Below are positions 21,681-34,130 of a stretch of DNA of 64,000 nt, one piece after another. The DNA comes from Sepiola atlantica. Its lineage: Eukaryota > Mollusca > Cephalopoda > Sepiida > Sepiolidae. The translations under genes were made by a program, and so were the position numbers. Under the pieces are notes generated by a model. The model had not been told where the DNA came from. It searched no databases and saw nothing but the letters and a program-made list of their open reading frames with translations. The stretch lies in assembly GCA_963556195.1 (NCBI GenBank), contig OY744523.1:75195945-75259944 (forward strand), in the 5' to 3' direction. Numbering within the stretch: position 1 is the stretch's first letter; each line of letters opens with the position of its first letter.

Positions 21681-23638
21681 GAGTACTAATTGGCAATTAC
21701 AGACACACCCAATAATACAGAAACGTTCCTTGGTTCAAAGGCAGTTTGCGGTTCTTTAATACGACAAGGATGCGTGTAAAATAAGTTTTTGTCTTCTTTT
21801 AAATTGTCTGAGTTATGAAAAGAAAAATATTAATGAATTTAGAATCATCGCCACTGGTCACGTGTTGTTTTTAAGTTAAGCATGTTAAGGATATTTTAAG
21901 GTAGATTTAAAATGAGATCTGGGAAATCCACCACCGAAAAAGATAGGTTTCTAATATATTGACACAGTTATCAAAAAAGAAATTTTAATGACAAAAAATG
22001 TAGTATACATGTGATTTGTTGGCTTGTATTGTTTATTTTTTAACAAACGGCAAAAAAACCTGTCTGTAGTGCATGACAATAACCTGCTCTGCATAATATG
22101 TCTGATAAAGTGCATTTAAATGAAAACTAAATATTTATTATCAAATATTAATATTAAATTATAAAAATTAAATGAAATAATATATTTCTAGTTTTATTGT
22201 AAAAAAAGAAAAATGTATTTTGATCTAATTATTTTACTGCTGAGTAAACGCTGCCTCGAAAAATATGTCCCTTACTATATATTTGAAACCTGTGATTCGG
22301 GTAGCAAAAAGAGGACTTATGATTGGGCAAACGTTACCTAATCCGACGTATTACTATTCAAAATGAAAAGTATTGATGTGATTAAATAGAAAAAGTTAAC
22401 CATTAATCGTAAAATCATATAACATAAACTAATAACTATGTTAATGACTAAACAGGTTTTCTGTATCGAAGTTTTTGTTCGAAAGCTGAACGTTACATGG
22501 AGAATATGACTCCACTTTATATATAAGATTACGGATATTAGCAAATTGTGGTAAATTTTGCATACACGATATACTAAATCAAAAAGTGTTCAATATAATG
22601 ATAAGTGCACCAGTTATAATGATATTATTATCATTTGATATGGTTTAAACCGACACTGCCAATGGTTCAATCCAACTGTCTCTACGGGCAAAAAGACTTG
22701 CCAACAAAACAAATATATTTATTTAAAATAAAGAAATTTGTCTCTGAATGCATAACTGGGTCGAAACCTTGACAATGTATATGCAAACGATATGCAATAA
22801 TAAATATACAGCTGAGTATATTAAGGTAAGCTTTTCATCTGTTGTTTACTATGACTGAATTGCCCGAACTTATTGTATGCACATATCTGATAGATCTAAT
22901 AAGATTTAAATTCTTTTAAATAACAATAATAAAACTGTAACATTACTCGGCGTTCATATCCACGTAATACAAATTTAAAGATGATAAGAAGATTTATTTC
23001 TTAGAGCTGCCGCTGATCTATTTATACGGCCGCTTTTTTCCCCAAACTAATCTGATCTCTGCAAAAGTCTTTGCCTCCTACAATCAAGCATGGGTTTAAG
23101 GTTGGTAAAACCCTTTTGTACGGCATTTGGTTCTTCATTCAATCCTGATGGTTTAAAAAGAACTAACTCTTCTTCAATAATCTGGACACTGGACTAATCT
23201 GAATATCATACTGCGTGGCTACAAAATCAAAACTACAAAACTCAGATACAATGAGGTCAGATGGCGCACACCCATACATGAATCTATCTATATAAATATC
23301 AGTGTTTTTCAGTGTGGTCATATGTATTTTCTATTGAAACAATAGTTAGAAAAAAAAAAAAAACTAAACATATATTCTTATGTTAAATGTACCGGGAAAA
23401 CAATAGAAGTGTTCCGGAATCTCTAAGTGCAACACCAATGGGGCGATGAGGGCAAATGCTCTTTTTAAAACTTCAATTATATCCGTTTTTATGAAATTGA
23501 AATCTTCGGGGAAGTCAATGGACGTGCTCCCGAATATATACGTTCTTCTTTATGTGCTAAACCCTTACGTTACCACTAAGTTTGCCCACCCTTCTTTGTT
23601 ATATTATTTTTTATAGTTTGTGATTCGTTTACTTCTCA

Positions 23639-23700
<62 letters not shown>

Positions 23701-24839
23701 TTTTTATTTATACAGGCAGGTACAAGAGACGTGACACTAGCATGTGGATGTTATCGATCAACAGCTGTTAGAAACTGAGATCTTATCATGCAGAATGCAA
23801 ATCTGATCCTTCCCATCGCTCATATTTAGAAAGAGTTATCTCTCTCTCTCTCATATATATATATAGTATGCCCTCTCTCTGATGTAAGACAATGTCTAGT
23901 TAATAACAGTAAAGTAATACATTCCGAAACGAATTAAAAAAACAAAAAACACTGGAAGCCATTAACATAAAAATACAACAACCTAAAATTAATAACAGCA
24001 CGTATGAAACAGTGACGGCATTTTAAAATGCTTAACGAAATGCGATTTTATTTTGTGATGCCACTCCGGCGTCGCTGAATTTTAATCAACACCGTCTTTC
24101 CTGGAACAATGCTAAACATGTTCTCTGTGCGTTTCTCCGCCGTCTTTTTAACAATTATATTGTTCATTTGACACCTGAAGATGATTCGACGAAATATCGA
24201 AAACGTTCGTTGAAACCTATGGGACATTTATTCATTTTATTTTTAGTTGATATATAAGAATGTGAGAGGCAATTGTCGGTGATATTTTGTAGATCATGCG
24301 AATGAGATATTTTAGAAACAAATATGATTATTATATCTATATATGAAATATATTTATATGTAAAGCATAGAATCACTTATTAACAGCACAGAGCTTCTAC
24401 TTGGGTGTCATAGACCTTATGTGTCATTGCAATAAACAGATAAAATAGACAATTAAATTTGAGTCGACTTCTTGTTTTAACGAGTGTTGTCAGGCTTCAA
24501 GGTCTCTGTAATCAGGAGAAAAAAAGTCTTTGAATCACTATTTCCGAGACACGATCAGGCTCTCTTTAACAGAATAAAAAAAACGTACAATTTTCCGGAG
24601 CGCACAAACAAACCCGGCGGTTATGATTTAGATTGTGTATACATTCAGTTTTTATGTCGACCGATATGCACACTGTTACTTTATGGAAGAGAGAGAGAGA
24701 ACGAAGGAGAGAGATACAATATAAAAGAGATAGAAAAGAAAAAGATTAACATTAATAATAACATTAATAGATTAATATTAATAATAATATTAGTACTGTT
24801 TTATATCATGTATCAAGAAAATATTAGAGCGTAAGTAAC
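21681..24839. other. Unassigned AT-rich DNA with one (TA)n array
   Basis: A pure (TA)n lies at 23,643-23,697 and a short (TC)n at 23,838-23,852. No gene is recognised. CCTGAAGATGATTCGACGAAA near 24,173 superficially recalls a hammerhead core but has no stem II. Confidence 0.45.
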
Positions 24840-25065
24840 AACGATGAATATATATTTACGTATTATGTTTTAAGCTAAAATAATTCGCATTGAACTAATA
24901 TCGAATAGCCTATTTTTTACGGATTATGCTATTATGATATGTTAATATATTTACAGTTATGAAAGACGTATCCAGTTAAAAATATATTAGCCTTACATAA
25001 GATTGAACTCGGGTATTAACATCGTAAAACCTACTGTCTTAGTAATCAGTCCTCTGCTTATTGCT
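24840..25065 (-). repeat. Dispersed repeat D3, copy 3
   Basis: Same family and orientation as 8,935-9,380. It shares ATTTACGTATTATGTTTTAAGC, TAATTCGCATTGAACTAAT and the tRNA-like end (GAGTTCAATCTTATG on the minus strand, with AGTAGGTTTTACG). Confidence 0.6.
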
Positions 25066-25189
25066 TTTGGTCAACCAATCACATGTTTCTATTTGCATGT
25101 TAACATAACTTAATAACATAAAAACATTCTATAAATATTTTTTAAAACTAGATGACATTTTTTAATAATCCGAAAAAATAGATATTAAG

Positions 25190-25365
25190 AATTTTCGACA
25201 TTAGGTCAAAGCTAATTATGTTTTGACCAATAAAACATTACGTAAATACATTGATCGCAGTTACTTATTCTCGCATGCAAATACAAAGCAGCGTATTTTT
25301 CTATCAAATTTCACAAGTATTTTTATTCGTACTAGCCATAACATTGGTAGCACTAGTTAAATAAA
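25190..25365 (+). repeat. Dispersed repeat D3, copy 4 (inverted)
   Basis: Reverse complement of the 8,990-9,120 part of copy 1: AAATTTCACAAGTATTTTTATTCG and AATACATTGATCGCAGTTACT-type blocks. It forms an inverted pair with copy 3 about 130 bp away. Confidence 0.6.
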
Positions 25366-25834
25366 AGGTGACTATAAACTAATTAGTGCAGATACATTCA
25401 CTGAAATTGCATAATTCACTAATTGATCACATTTTCTCGTATCTGATCGTACACACTTAGAATATACTGCTAGAAAACATGTTGAGCCTATCCCATAAAC
25501 GAGTAACTGGTAATACTAAACACGTTTTATGATAACTGACACGACGATATTTATGCGCCATTTCTCAGTTTTTATTTTTAACGTTGCAATATTTTAAGCG
25601 TTTACAGAAAAACAACAACGTATGGTTAGTAATGGTAAAGACGTTCACAATTTTAGACATCGAAAAGCAAGGTCATGGAATACTTAAATCATTAAAACAG
25701 AATATGTTGAAAACAATGGGCAGGATCTATGCTCCATTTGTCAGTACATTTGTATAAATGAACGCAATTTCTAGCTTGGATTATTTATAATTGAATCGAT
25801 ACGCTTAATGCCGGTGAGTCTTTTTCGAATTTAC

Positions 25835-25838
<4 letters not shown>

Positions 25839-25867
<29 letters not shown>

Positions 25868-25875
25868 ACCAACAC

Positions 25876-25936
<61 letters not shown>

Positions 25937-25940
25937 TATA
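25839..25940. repeat. (CA)n-(TA)n compound microsatellite
   Basis: CA array followed by TA array with two interruptions. Confidence 0.95.
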
Positions 25941-26098
25941 GGCAGAAAATTGTTATCAGTGCATATCTGATTGAAGACGACAACATTTTCTCTTTTCGTT
26001 ATTTTCTTAATCGTTGTCTCGATATTTGACACATAAAAAATAATAAATTAATTAATTAAAAGTGTGCATCTTTGTTTGTATGTATTTACGTGTGAGTA

Positions 26099-26100
<2 letters not shown>

Positions 26101-26158
<58 letters not shown>
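26101..26158. repeat. (TA)n microsatellite
   Basis: Pure TA array. Confidence 0.95.
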
Positions 26159-26160
<2 letters not shown>

Positions 26161-26299
26161 TGATGCACGACTTAACATTTATAGTACCTTAACCAATTTC
26201 ATGCGTGCATGAATGCATGCGTATGTAATATATTTATTAGTGTTTACATGTACACTGTACATGTGTGTGCGTGTATATGTGTTCATGTTGCATTACTCG

Positions 26300-26797
26300 T
26301 TCTTTCGGGGTACCCAGTAAGATCCAATAAGAATGGCAAAGAACAGAACGTATATGGAAAACTTTGGAATTCTTTATTTCCCATCACCGGATGGTTTACG
26401 CCGGCTACGTAAACACATATCAAAATCTGTTGACATACTTTTGTCTCATGAAAGTCTTTTTCTTGCTGATGTCACAGACTTAGTTTCCGCTAGAAACACG
26501 TTCATATATACATCCGATTGGAAAGCAATTTGCCCGGCATTGTCTATCCGATCGTGAACTGAAGCAATTGTTTCAGAAGCACTTTGATGAAATACAAGTC
26601 ATTCCTTCACGGTACCAACTTGCTTATCTGTCGCATTTTTAGTCAGCGGACACGAAAGCCTAACAGCAAGACGGGCTTGGGTACCATAGCCAATAAAGTT
26701 TCATCGGTGCCATAAACATCGATAAACTCCCATTCCTCCGGTACTTCGATCACCAAGCGCTACGGCTCTTCGCGTTTCTGAAACCACCGTCTTTCAA
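26300..26797 (-). pseudogene. Retrocopy of a UCH-L type ubiquitin C-terminal hydrolase
   Basis: The minus strand begins ERRWFQKREEP, where ATG has become TTG. It continues VPEEWEFIDVYGTDETLL and AMVPKPVLLL, the conserved N-terminal block of UCHL1/UCHL3-type deubiquitinases, which release ubiquitin from small adducts. Downstream, ETIASVHDRIDNAGQIAF fits the segment before the catalytic histidine strand. VYVAGVNHPVMGNKEFQSFPY fits the family's VDGHLYELDGRKPFP block, but at VYVAG the His-containing strand is degraded. The NACGT active-site cysteine segment is not visible, so an internal deletion is likely. Stops and frameshifts are frequent. Introns are absent across the stretch, suggesting a processed pseudogene. 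No poly-A tail is seen. Confidence 0.72.
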
Positions 26798-26989
26798 GTC
26801 TCGCTTGCACTGATGAACCTTCACCGTTTTAACAGTTATCAAGTAGATTTCTTTCTTTCTCGACTTCCCACCCAGAATGAACTCGCCCACGATTCATTTT
26901 TGCCACTTTGTATTATCTTACATTGATATACACATGCATCTATGCGTATATGTTTGCGTGCGATGTATGTGTGTGCGTATGCGTGTTTG

Positions 26990-28140
26990 CGCGTATATAT
27001 ATATATATATATATGTGTGAATAAGCGAAAAACACTACATACAATAAACATAATACATATAATACTAACAATAACGAAAATAATAATAATAAATAACTAT
27101 AAATAAAATAACGAAAATAATCAAACCATCTATATATAAACTAAAACCTTTAATGATCTTCCATTACTCAACTTAATTCAAACGAGTCATTCCTCTTTAC
27201 CAAGTACAAACTAATTTAAATAAAAATAACCGCTTATAAATAAATATTTTTAAATACAAATAGACATATAATTATAGCAATATGAATATAGTAATAATAA
27301 ATATTAATATAATAATAATAATTTAATAATAAACAACTACGGAATATCAACTAATATTTAAAACAAATAATTAAATGATGAATAATTAATTTCTACGATC
27401 CCGCTACAAAAATGCGGCCATAGCTGTTTTCATAACTTCTATGCGAAGCATACGCCAAATTGAGTTGAAATTTCTTTTTGAAAAGGAGGTATACCTCGAA
27501 CATTAACAAATGACACAATCCATACCATCCTGATTCGACACATTACATTGATAAATAACTATTTAATTGAAAATGATAGAATTCTTAATATTGTAATTTC
27601 ATCATTTTACTTTGTCTCGTATAAAACGGTGTTTTCAACCAAATTGCATTATCACCTTCAAAAAAATTCAAATTCTTACACACCACGTACTACGTTTCAA
27701 GCAAACAACACACATGTACTTAGAATTTAGCAGCATTGGCAAGTTTGCTGATTACAACTTCGTTGTTTTCAAATCAAATGTCACCAAATTCTTGTCATAG
27801 ACCATTGTCTAAATTAATCAGACGCAGTTCATACCATGATCAATGATAGTACTTCCATTGGATTCCTCATCTTCCGACTGACATTTATTCCTGCCTGATT
27901 AAGACTTATCTACGACTGTGTCTTGTCCTCGATAGTAAAAAAGGATATGTTATTTAAAAGAGAAACTTTGCTCTCCGATATAATGTCTGTTGATTTGTAA
28001 ATGTCTCTCATCTTTAAACATTAAAATGGAATGTTAAGGAGAAAACATTTGGCATTTTCGATTTGCATACAATCGATGTGTTAATGCGGCCGAAGCTAAC
28101 TAACTTATCCTTCTGTCGGCAGAAAGATTCCTGAGTTCGA
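26990..28140. other. Unassigned AT-rich DNA
   Basis: Short (TA)n at 26,995-27,014 and AAT-rich cryptic simplicity at 27,060-27,370. No gene recognised. Confidence 0.45.
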
Positions 28141-28150
28141 CAAAGTACAC

Positions 28151-28190
28151 CTGAATAAGGTCGGAGGTTACATCGGCCGAAACATTGTGA
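28151..28190 (+). ncRNA. Degraded hammerhead-like core
   Basis: CTGAATA (consensus CTGANGA, with the last G changed) is followed by a helix GGTCG (28,159-28,163) with CGGCC (28,174-28,178). GAAAC follows immediately. Stem III and stem I are not convincing. It is probably a relic of a retroelement end. Confidence 0.35.
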
Positions 28191-28249
28191 TAAAAACACC
28201 CAAGATGTGAACAGAAAAAAATAAAAAATACTGCAAAAACTGTTAATGA

Positions 28250-29150
28250 TTTTGTCAAAAATGTTGAAAAGAATAAACAGTTGGCAGTTTATTGGGGGAA
28301 AGATTTGTACCATACTTTCACTAATGAGCACTTTTTATTCCAAAGGAAAACAGTAGACTATATTCCATTGTATGTTTTGAAATGTCATGATTTCACAACT
28401 ACTGAATGTCAAAAAAATGAATGTGAAAGCGAAAATCCTGGTCAACCTTATCAAAATAATGATAAAGAAATTAGTCAAGATGAAATTGATCAAGAAATTG
28501 ATGATGAATTTGTGATGAATGGATAGTGGGCTCATCGTTGTTACACTAATGAAGGGTGTCCTGATGACCAAACTCAATTTTGGGAAACAAGAAAAATACA
28601 TGAAGCAATTCAGGAAATTGTATCTTATTTGACTCTGAAAGAAATACGCAAAAAAATTAAACCCTTTGAAGAATGCAATGCCATTCATAGTGATTGTATG
28701 TATTAGTGTTACCAATCTGACAGAACCAATAAACTCGAACTCATTAGAAATATTGCCACCCACAACCCCACACTTACAAGATTGGTTAATCATGTCTATA
28801 AATTAAGAGTTGTATGCAATATGTGTATGATATTGCAATTTTGGAAGGAAATTGCTCCATATTCAACAAATAGTGGCAAAAGACACAATTAATCAAACCA
28901 GTTTTGAAATTATTCGAAATTTGCTTGAGAGAGAAAATGAAGTTGACAATTATGACCCAAACATTTGTAACAAATTTTGCCCTTTTATTAATTTTTTTAA
29001 TAAAATAATGCAAAAATAGAAAACTAATTATTGTGACATTTTGCAAACAAACAGAATGTGACAGTGATTTGAACAAAACATTACTGAATGGGTGAAAGAG
29101 TTTCTGAAGTCATTAAAGAAAATCATATTTTGCCATTACTATGTGTATCC
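28250..29150 (+). pseudogene. Decayed coding region of unknown family
   Basis: Several plus-strand frames carry protein-like sequence broken by stops: AVYWGKDLYHTFTNEHFLFQ, then QKNECESENPGQPYQN, an acidic stretch EISQDEIDQEIDDEF, IRKKIKPFEECNAIHSDC and TSFEIIRNLLERENEVDNYD. I do not recognise the family. Because it lies just upstream and in the same orientation as the Helitron relic, it may be its N-terminal part or another element. No catalytic motif is seen. Confidence 0.4.
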
Positions 29151-29229
29151 ATTGCCAATCTTATTTGTAAATAGGAAAACTTTCTACACTGGCTTCAATC
29201 AATGGTCTCGAGGTGGAAATAATTCCCAA

Positions 29230-30075
29230 ATGAACATATATTGATGCGAAAAGCCAAATGTTCCATTAATGTGATAAAACTTGTGCCTAAAAATTTAAAG
29301 GACTATTGTCTCACATGTTACCTGCCATCAAAGATATTGCAACGCATTTGTCAATTACTATAGAGAGCAGCATCTATCATGTCATGGACACATTGCCATA
29401 CAAAAGAACACAATTTTTCGGAAATTGTTGTGGACCTATTGCCAACTAAAAACAAAATCATCTTAGACATCCTTAGTCAATATGCTAAATGTTTTGACTG
29501 CATTTGATTGGCTTAAAGAGAACAATGAAACTTACAAAGACATTAAAATTGATGAAACTAATGATATCAATAACATTGTCTTGTGTACTAGACATAACTG
29601 CAGAAAATATTCGTATGAGTATCACACTGTTAAAAAAATGTACCCATCTTTACTGAATGAAAAAAAAACATTGAACATATTAAGATGAATAAATCTGAAG
29701 AAGATTTAATTAAAGACTACAGCTCAACATTGGATTTGATGTTGTTTCCTATTTGTTTCATGCCGGGAAAAATGGAATGTGTCAAGATAGAAAATATGGG
29801 AATGCCAGACCTCATATGTTTGTCAGAAACAGACTTAGGCATTCTGACCCTAGATTTATAAGAAACATCCAATATTTTTTTTTACAATTTTGACAAGGCA
29901 GACAAAAGAGGTTATGATGCTGGAATTTTTGCCATGATAAAGTCAATTAAAACAGGAAAAATGACTTTGGTAGAATTGAACCAAGGATTATCAAATAATG
30001 GCAACGCTCTAGAAGGCAGCTTTTCAATGATGTGGACAAATGTCAGGGGTTCAATACACTTTCAGAATAGAAAGA
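29230..30075 (+). pseudogene. Helitron replicase relic (N-terminal region)
   Basis: In three frames the plus strand gives INVIKLVPKNLKG, LLPTKNKIILDILS, and NVLTAFDWLKENNETYKDIK, which fits the ALxWLKxNNPLYxDI block upstream of the Rep domain in animal Helitrons. After LMLFPICFMPG come DKADKRGYDAGIFAMIKSIK and KMTLVELNQGL, then ALEGSFSMMWTNVRGSIHF. These match the Helitron-like N-terminal domain (GIYxxLKS...MTVxEL...LExxLSxxFxxVRGSxxYW). The HUH Rep motifs and helicase are absent, so only the N-terminal part remains, with many stops. Confidence 0.68.
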
Positions 30076-30259
30076 CATCTGAATAAGATGATTAATTAAA
30101 TGAAGTATAATTTGCTTACATCACCATTCAAAATGCTCTTTACAACATTCCTTCGAGTAGAGTGGAGCCTGTAGCTTATTTAAATTTATCCATGCTGCAC
30201 ATTTCAGGAATCTTTGATGTTTTTCGTGTTACATGCAAAGCACATATGGTTTCTTATTT

Positions 30260-30876
30260 TAATTAAAAAATATTAAACACAACTTTGACATAATTTTGTT
30301 GCCTTCAACTCTTCAAAATAGTTAAATCTCTCCAATTGTCAGCACCATTTCGTTCCAACTTCTATTTCTGACTTTTCCTAATTGTAGTATTTTTGCATTT
30401 ATTTCAAGTGACAAATCGATTTTAAAATTTTATAAATGTTTCAAAAAACTTTCACCTTAATTTCAAACAGAAAATAGAAAATTTAGTTATAAGGTGATCA
30501 AGTAAATCACTAAATCACGTTACAAAATCAATTAGCCTAACTTGTTAATTTGCCTTAGTCATTATTTTAGGTGACTATTTAGACGAAATCTACTGTATAA
30601 TAAAAGAAAATATTTTGAGTGTTTTAGGTCATTCTTATGTTAATCAAAATACCAATATCCACGTAAAAACTAAGAAAACCCATTGCATATGTCTGCAATT
30701 TTAGCGACCTCGTGATTAAGTGTGATTTTATTATTGTACATTTATTTCTTGAAATCTCAATTCCAGCTTAAATATTTTAAGATTCAATTCCACTTATCCT
30801 GTACATTTCCACGTTTATATTTAAGAATATTAATAAATATATGTCCGCATTTTTAGTCTAGTATATATGTATAAAT

Positions 30877-30879
<3 letters not shown>
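30260..30879. other. Unassigned AT-rich DNA
   Basis: No recognisable feature. Confidence 0.4.
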
Positions 30880-30946
<67 letters not shown>

Positions 30947-30962
30947 CATATATAATATATAT
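30877..30962. repeat. (CA)n-(TA)n compound microsatellite
   Basis: CA array followed by TA array. Confidence 0.95.
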
Positions 30963-31134
30963 ATATTTTTTTGTTTTGTTTCATTTTACTTCAGTGTAAG
31001 TTCTCAGAAAGCAATGGGCTAACACGTGATCCCTATATGAGATACATAGATATTCGAATATTCTATTAACTTTCTCTTTTATATCTCAAACGTTGAGTTA
31101 GTAAAAAAAATTAAGAACATAAATTTTAATTTTC

Positions 31135-31475
31135 CTCTCCTCAATTAACAAGTTGATTATGTTATAGTATATATTTTTGTTGGTCTCTTGCTCTTACCGG
31201 ATTCCAGGAACAGAATTCATCTGGTCTGGTGGAGTATCCAGCTAAGTGTTGTGACTTGAAGTAACATTACTTAGAGAAGGTGCCCTATTCATCGTATGAG
31301 CTAATGCCAAGGGGATCTTATTTGGGGTTCGAATAGTATGTTATTTTGAATATTTGGTCAGGGTTTACTTGTAGGAGTAAGTATCTTCATGTCGGGTCGT
31401 CCTGTACACACCCTTGTACAGATAGACAGAAAACACTTGAGGATGGTGTCTAGAAAGTAATTCCAACTCCCCTAT
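31135..31475 (+). repeat. Dispersed repeat D1, copy 2
   Basis: Same-orientation copy of 1-350. Shared blocks are CTTACCGGATTCCAGGA, ACATTACTTAGAGAA-like, TATTTTGAATATTTGGTCAG and GATGGTGTCTAG. Confidence 0.7.
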
Positions 31476-32606
31476 TTATATGTATATTGAAACACAGACA
31501 CTCTACATATTATTGTATATCACATGACACAAGTTGATTGATTTAATAAACAGTTGGGTGCTCAAAATTGTGCATGTTCTTCGTGCTGATGCGTACTATG
31601 GATAAGATTTTTTAGGATAATGGCAGAAAGGTTGATGGCCATACATTAACTCAATCTTCATTTTTTCATAAATGCGCTTTTTATTCTGATAGATCACGTA
31701 AAGAATTCTCACTCTTCCCCCCTCTCTCTCTTTCTCTAATACAACCAACTATATACATACATATATATATATATATATGTTTATATATATCTTGTGTTTT
31801 ATTGCACACACAACACATGTAAACGTCTGATAGCAATATATATATATATATATATATATATAATACATATATAAATAAACTAAAATATATATAAAATGAT
31901 AAATGAACATAGTGTTAAAAAATAGAAATAAAATGCAAATAAACTCTATGAACAAACATTATAATATATATGTACATATATATGTGTGTGTGCGTACGTA
32001 TGTGTAAGTGTGTGTATCTTGCTAAAAAAGTAAAAAAAGTCAACAAATAACAAACTTCAGCATGTTGCAAAATCCACGTGATTACAAATGGACATAACTT
32101 CGATTTGGATACTATCTGATGTTGTGAGAACCATTCGTTATGGCTATTGAGAAACCGGATGTCAACTTGTATTGAGGAAGAAAGCCAAGTTAACATTGAA
32201 GGTCACATTTTACAAAATGGTCTGCATTTGGCCTTGTCTTCAATTAAAAAAAATGGAGAAAGGTCTGCTTGTTTTGTGGTTCGCATTGAAGTAAGTAGTG
32301 GATGAAATCTGCTGTAGGGCGTCTCTGTTTCGTGGAGGATGTGAGTCTAGCAGGGAGCCGTGTTTGTTGTTGCATTTAAAGCCAGAAGGGACGATCGATG
32401 AATGGCCGAGTTTTAAGGAGCCATGTTCCTTTCGACCTATGCATAATCTTCTTTAGCATTTGGATAATTCAACTAAGCACTGCAACAGCAAATATACTTG
32501 TAGATATATATAAATACGTTTTTATATAAATAACTTCTAAAAGAAAATATTTTCGATAAAACATGATATACAAAATAGAGCAGTTCAAATGAAATGTGAC
32601 CTTGTT

Positions 32607-32642
<36 letters not shown>

Positions 32643-32999
32643 TAAAATGTATATATATTTATATATATATTTATATATATATATATATGTTAGATTATAC
32701 GTTCTGACAAAAATGTTTCATCATAATTGATTATTTTAAATCAAGCAAACTTTTTATATAAATATGAAATGATTTTCGCTTTTAACAATGACTTCATTAA
32801 AATAAGATTCATTCCAACTGCTGTTTATTACTATGCGTCAAGCAACCACAAACAATTCTAACTTTTTTATAATACTTTTAATTCGCTCTTCCTAATATTA
32901 TATACTAAATTACCGTTAGTTGTACTCACTTTATATATTTGTATACTAACAGAATACTCGTCTAGATTCTTTATACACTCTTTACATTATTTGGATTCT
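31476..32999. other. Unassigned DNA with TA microsatellites
   Basis: (TA)n tracts lie at about 31,758-31,778, 31,837-31,862 and 32,607-32,690. The stretch 32,040-32,460 is less AT-rich, but I recognise no gene in it. Confidence 0.45.
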
Positions 33000-33270
33000 T
33001 CAAACTGTCTCAAATTTAAGACTTAAACTTCTAGAGTTTTGAAAAGAAATTGAAATTCACAAAATCTTGCTTAATTGTTGTATAATGATAATGGATGAAA
33101 TTCAATGCAAATCCTAAATATTTCAATTTCAAATGGGAGGTTGTGCCCATATTATGACCCTTTAAAAGCTCTTAAACTACTATAGAAATTAAATTTTAAG
33201 AATATTTATTAATTAATATTTAATACTTATAGAGACTCACAAGAATCAGAGGTATCTGAATTTTCAACAT
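33000..33270 (+). repeat. Dispersed repeat D2, copy 2
   Basis: Aligns with 6,500-6,740. It shares AGAAATTGAAATTCA, CTTGCTTAATTGTT and TCAGAGGTATCTGAATTTTC. This copy has no retrotransposon insertion at the equivalent of 51,190. Confidence 0.6.
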
Positions 33271-33634
33271 TGAATTACAAAACATATAGACGACTCCTTA
33301 CGCCTAATGAATATTATACGTTTCTATAGCTTGAGAAACAAAGTCGTGTACTGTGGTTAACATTAAAACTCTTAAATACATGAATTTGGGCAATCAGTTC
33401 TAAAGAGATGTTTGCATCTATACTATCAGAGATATAGTCGAGCAAGGTACAATCCTGGGTTGAAGGAGAACGTATGGGGAGATTTAAGTAACTAACACTG
33501 TTGTAAGGTTAATCTGAAGTATATGCATGCCTCACCTACTGATTCAAGACTATGTTCTCTAGTCTAGCGGAGAGGGTTGCGAATATATTCTTTGTTATTT
33601 TTATCTTTAAATGTCATTTTTATTTTTAGGGAAG

Positions 33635-33790
33635 AGTGAGCGTGGCATAGTGGGTGGGTGTGTGTTTGATTCCAGTAACTACACACAAGTAGACAATTAG
33701 CCGAGTCTTCATTTATTGTGGTTTGGGCCTCGAGAAAGCCGACCGGAAACGAGTGAAGGGCCCCTTTTCATGCGCTATATGCCATGAGAG
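33635..33790 (+). mobile_element. tRNA-derived SINE
   Basis: A clear A-box-like block, GCGTGGCATAGTGGGTGG, is followed by the B-box-like TGTTTGATTCCAG. The body contains TTGTGGTTTGGGCCTCGAG, GCCGACCGG and AACGAGTGAAGGGCCC. The spacing between the boxes is short, so part of the tRNA region may be deleted. No clear tail is seen. Confidence 0.55.
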
Positions 33791-33969
33791 TTATCCGGAT
33801 ATTATACTACTTCTGATATAGAAGTCACTCTTAGAGGTAACTAAAAGTTAAGGCTCGTGTACTACCAGTCGGGAACAGATGATATCTCATTTTTTTACAG
33901 CTGTTCATCGATAACATCAACATACCTGTGTCGCAGATTTTGTACATGTATGTAAAAGTAAAAATAATC

Positions 33970-34031
33970 ATATATATATATATATATATGTATATGTATA
34001 TATATATATGTATATATATGTATATGTATAA

Positions 34032-34082
<51 letters not shown>

Positions 34083-34130
34083 AATATATATATATATATT
34101 AATATATATATATATATATAAATATTTGTA
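33970..34130. repeat. Interrupted (TA)n microsatellite
   Basis: About 160 bp of TA repeats with TG and AAA interruptions. Confidence 0.93.

Noticed and set aside
22640..22700. tRNA-like B box (GGTTCAATCCA)
   Set aside because: No matching D-arm, A box or body was found, and the surrounding sequence has no repeat partner in the window.
24165..24215. CCTGAAGATGA followed by GACGAAAT, hammerhead-like
   Set aside because: There is no complementary pair between the two blocks that could form stem II, and no stem III or I is evident.
32040..32460. Possible host exon in a less AT-rich stretch
   Set aside because: All frames contain stops and no protein motif or splice-site pair could be supported.
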